NCBI GenBank assembly: GCA_043763605.1
Contig: JAYULM010000160.1
Coordinates: forward strand, 1-15,719
Direction of reading: 5' to 3'
DNA: 15,719 nucleotides
Origin: JACMIU01 sp043763605
Lineage (GTDB): Bacteria; Armatimonadota; Armatimonadia; Armatimonadales; Armatimonadaceae
Part shown: positions 14,239 through 15,719 of the stretch, one piece after another
Position numbering within the stretch: position 1 is the stretch's first letter
Layout of the letters: each line of letters opens with the position of its first letter
Translations under genes and position numbers: made by a program
Notes under the pieces: generated by a model
Told to the model about the DNA's origin: nothing
Database searches by the model: none
What the model saw: only the letters and a program-made list of their open reading frames with translations

Positions 14239-14395
14239 GGGGGTATGGATACCCTCCGGTGTGCACCTTCGGCGTCAGCGTCCTGCGGACGCGGGAGTAC
14301 TGGGATACGTCTGGCACACGCGGAAACCGTTCTCAACCAACGCGTCCGCAGGACGCTACCGCCGAAGGCGCACAGCGGAGGGTTTACAAACCCCC
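14239..14395. repeat. Imperfect 55-bp inverted repeat in convergent gap
   Basis: Arms 14239-14293 and 14341-14395 are reverse complements at 48 of 55 positions, with a 47-bp spacer. Each arm carries its own perfect hairpin near the spacer: GCGTCC-TGC-GGACGC at 14278-14292 and GCGTCC-GCA-GGACGC at 14342-14356. The element fills most of the gap between the stops of the binding-protein gene (+) and the DM13 gene (-), so it may act as a two-way terminator. No T-tract is evident. Confidence 0.85.
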
Positions 14396-14439
14396 GACCC
14401 GGGAGAACGACGACCGATGCGCCCCCCCCGACAAGTCCC

Positions 14440-14916
14440 CTACTGCAAGTCCGCCGCGCCGAAGTTCACCGAGAACCGCTTGCACCAGATGCTCACGCCC
14501 TTAACCTGCGCGACATCGACGCCCGCCGGGAGCACATAGTTCTGGTCGCCGATGTTGCCCTTGATCACGCCGAGGTCCACGAAGTTCCCTTTGTTGATCG
14601 CCTCTGTGTCCGAGCCGCCAGCACCCTTCACAAGATACACATGCACATCGGGACCGTTCGACGTGCGGAACTCCGAAAGACGCAACACCTTTTTACCGTC
14701 CGCGTCTAAAATCTGCGCTTTGCCGGTCGTCTGGTGCGAGATGCCCGCAAACGTGCCGGAGGAAACCGGGCGGCTCGACGACGCGGCAATGGCGGTCTCG
14801 CTGACGGCGCGATTGACGAAAAGTGCTTCGGGGCGGAACAGATACCACAACAACGCGATCACCGGCACGACCGACAGATACACATAGATACGGTTACGGC
14901 GAATCAATTCTTTCAT
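14440..14916 (-). CDS. Membrane-anchored DM13-domain protein
   Basis: 158-residue protein with a basic N-terminus (KELIRRNR), one transmembrane anchor at about residues 11-27 (VYLSVVPVIALLWYLF) and a DM13 domain in the rest. Visible DM13 hallmarks are GTFAGI, SNGPDVHVYLVKG (about 87-98), NFVDLGVIKGNIGDQNYVLPAG (about 111-132) and SIWCKRFSVNFGAADL (about 142-157), with the single conserved Cys145. DM13 is proposed, from family analyses, to take part in redox or electron-transfer functions, so an extracytoplasmic location fits. AAAGGA lies about 8 nt before the ATG. It is 68 bp downstream of a second DM13 gene and likely co-transcribed with it, with a hairpin between them. Confidence 0.9.
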   Translation of the reverse strand: MKELIRRNRIYVYLSVVPVIALLWYLFRPEALFVNRAVSETAIAASSSRPVSSGTFAGISHQTTGKAQILDADGKKVLRLSEFRTSNGPDVHVYLVKGAGGSDTEAINKGNFVDLGVIKGNIGDQNYVLPAGVDVAQVKGVSIWCKRFSVNFGAADLQ

Positions 14917-14940
14917 GGCGTTAATCCTTTGGATCGGTCG

Positions 14941-14961
14941 GGGGGACGATTCCCGTCCCCC
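14941..14961. terminator. GC hairpin between the two DM13 genes
   Basis: GGGGGACG (14941-14948) pairs with CGTCCCCC (14954-14961) across a 5-nt loop. It lies 24 nt after the stop of the upstream DM13 gene and about 25 nt before the start of the downstream one. No T-tract follows on the minus strand, so it may be an attenuator or an mRNA-stability hairpin, not a full terminator. Confidence 0.4.
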
Positions 14962-14984
14962 GGATTAGGTAGCGATGGTCGCGA

Positions 14985-15524
14985 TTAATGCTTCGCGGCG
15001 GTCAGCGGAGCGGTGCCGAAGTTGACATCGAACTTGTCGCACCAGATCGTGACCGCGAGGTACTTCCACAGGTCGATCTTCGCCGGAACCTTGAACGTTT
15101 GCGAGGTTTTGTTCTTCTTGAGCGGTCCGAGGTCGATAAAGCCCGACTTGGTCACCCCGGCGTCCGTGGTGACATCCTCGGCGGCAACCAGATACACATG
15201 AACGGCGGGACCTTCGGCGGTCGAGAAACCGGTCAGGCGCAGTTCACGGGTGCCGTTCGGGTTTTCGTAAATCGTCGCCGTGCCTTTGGTGTTATGAGCG
15301 ACCTTGTGAAACTTGCCGGTAGTCACTTTGATTGCGGAATCTTTCTCGCCCATTTTGTCGCCCATCTTGTCGCCCATTTTGTCCTGCATCTTGCCGCCCA
15401 TCGCGGACGGGGTGCCGGACATCCTATCGCCCATCTTGTCCTGCGCAAACACGGCGGAGCCGGATAAAGCGGTCAGCGAGGAGATAGCAACCGCGAGGGT
15501 CGTGATATGTTTGATAAATTTCAT
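14985..15524 (-). CDS. Secreted DM13-domain protein with Met-rich repeat
   Basis: 179-residue protein. A signal peptide covers residues 1-27, with hydrophobic core LAVAISSLTALSGSAV and probable cleavage at VFA-QD. The mature N-terminus (about 28-62) is a low-complexity linker with KMGD-type repeats (DKMGDKMGDKMGEK at 48-61), encoded by 12-bp tandem units around 15342-15386. The DM13 domain follows (about 69-175): EGPAVHVYLVAAEDVTT, GFIDLGPLKKNKTSQTFKVPAK and WCDKFDVNFGTAPL with Cys162. It is a paralogue of the neighbouring membrane-anchored DM13 protein, so the pair probably arose by duplication and may act together outside the membrane. The Met-rich repeats could bind copper or another soft metal, but they may also be a plain spacer. 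The ribosome-binding site is weak (GAAAG). Confidence 0.9.
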   Translation of the reverse strand: MKFIKHITTLAVAISSLTALSGSAVFAQDKMGDRMSGTPSAMGGKMQDKMGDKMGDKMGEKDSAIKVTTGKFHKVAHNTKGTATIYENPNGTRELRLTGFSTAEGPAVHVYLVAAEDVTTDAGVTKSGFIDLGPLKKNKTSQTFKVPAKIDLWKYLAVTIWCDKFDVNFGTAPLTAAKH

Positions 15525-15614
15525 CGGTGTAACTTTCGATACGTTTTCGTTTTTTCTCGGCGATTCGGTCTGTTTTCGTTTTCCTCAACCGCCACGTCCA
15601 TTGAACAAACGAAA

Positions 15615-15653
15615 CCCCGGCGAAAGTTCGCCGGGGCGGTGAAAAAGTTTTTT
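15615..15653. terminator. Terminator-like hairpin with T-tract
   Basis: CCCCGGCGA (15615-15623) and TCGCCGGGG (15628-15636) form a 9-bp GC-rich stem around a 4-nt loop. On the plus strand a T6 run follows at 15648-15653. On the minus strand TTTCGTTTGTT follows. No plus-strand gene ends here, so it most likely terminates a minus-strand gene beyond the window edge and insulates the DM13 genes. Confidence 0.65.
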
Positions 15654-15698
15654 GGTCAGTGGTCGGTACGGAACCTGTTGCCGTCTCCCGTTTGTCCT

Positions 15699-15719
15699 CC
15701 CTCCCCCCAGCCCCCTCCC
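15699..15719 (-). other. C-rich tract, G-quadruplex-capable on minus strand
   Basis: Four C-runs (3, 6, 5 and 3 bases) separated by 1-2 bases at the window edge give, on the minus strand, four G-runs of three or more with very short loops, which fits the canonical G-quadruplex pattern. It lies in an intergenic stretch, and its repeat family cannot be judged because the window ends here. Confidence 0.55.

Noticed and set aside
15342..15420. Possible CRISPR or noncoding tandem array
   Set aside because: The 12-bp units are in frame and encode the KMGD repeat of the secreted DM13 protein; there are no spacers.

Overview
The window is a GC-rich bacterial chromosome segment with several gene blocks, most of them on the minus strand. 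Perfect parS, parAB, paired DM13 proteins (one with a Met-rich repeat) and weak Shine-Dalgarno usage would fit an environmental lineage such as Armatimonadota or a similar phylum. That placement is an impression, since no marker gene here fixes it.

Layout. (1) 1-7834 looks like a defence or conflict island. It holds an McrB-type AAA+ NTPase with an EVE-like modified-base reader domain (+ strand), facing a 1671-residue DUF4011/SF1-helicase/Vsr-nuclease protein (- strand). A perfect 45-bp inverted repeat lies in the convergent gap. No McrC is present. (2) 8017-9935 is a parA-parB chromosome-partition operon on the - strand. It has a perfect 16-bp parS, a degenerate second parS and a recognisable parA promoter. 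parA and parB overlap by 98 nt, and ParB carries a 14-bp tandem repeat in its linker. (3) 9967-11089 is a lower-GC class II Fic AMP-transferase with an apparently leaderless transcript and a palindrome over its -35. (4) 11073-12985 is a three-gene operon on the - strand: ArsR-type repressor, metallophosphoesterase and aquaporin. It is probably an arsenic or metalloid response unit. (5) 13159-14212 is a divergent pair: a small two-helix membrane protein and a cobalamin/iron-type binding protein that lacks a signal peptide. (6) 14239-14395 is a second large, imperfect inverted repeat in a convergent gap. (7) 14440-15524 holds two tandem DM13-domain proteins, one membrane-anchored and one secreted. 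They are followed by a terminator-like hairpin and a C-rich (G4-capable on the - strand) end.

No stretch longer than 300 bp lacks a gene. The intergenic gaps (2640-2818, 7835-8016, 9800-10012, 12986-13158, 14213-14439, 15525-15719) are described through their sites. In 7835-8016 I see no convincing promoter or terminator. I found no tRNA, rRNA, CRISPR array, transposase or riboswitch. The least conventional parts are the EVE-McrB plus helicase-Vsr pair without McrC, the arsR-phosphoesterase-aquaporin operon, and the two large palindromic elements placed at convergent junctions.
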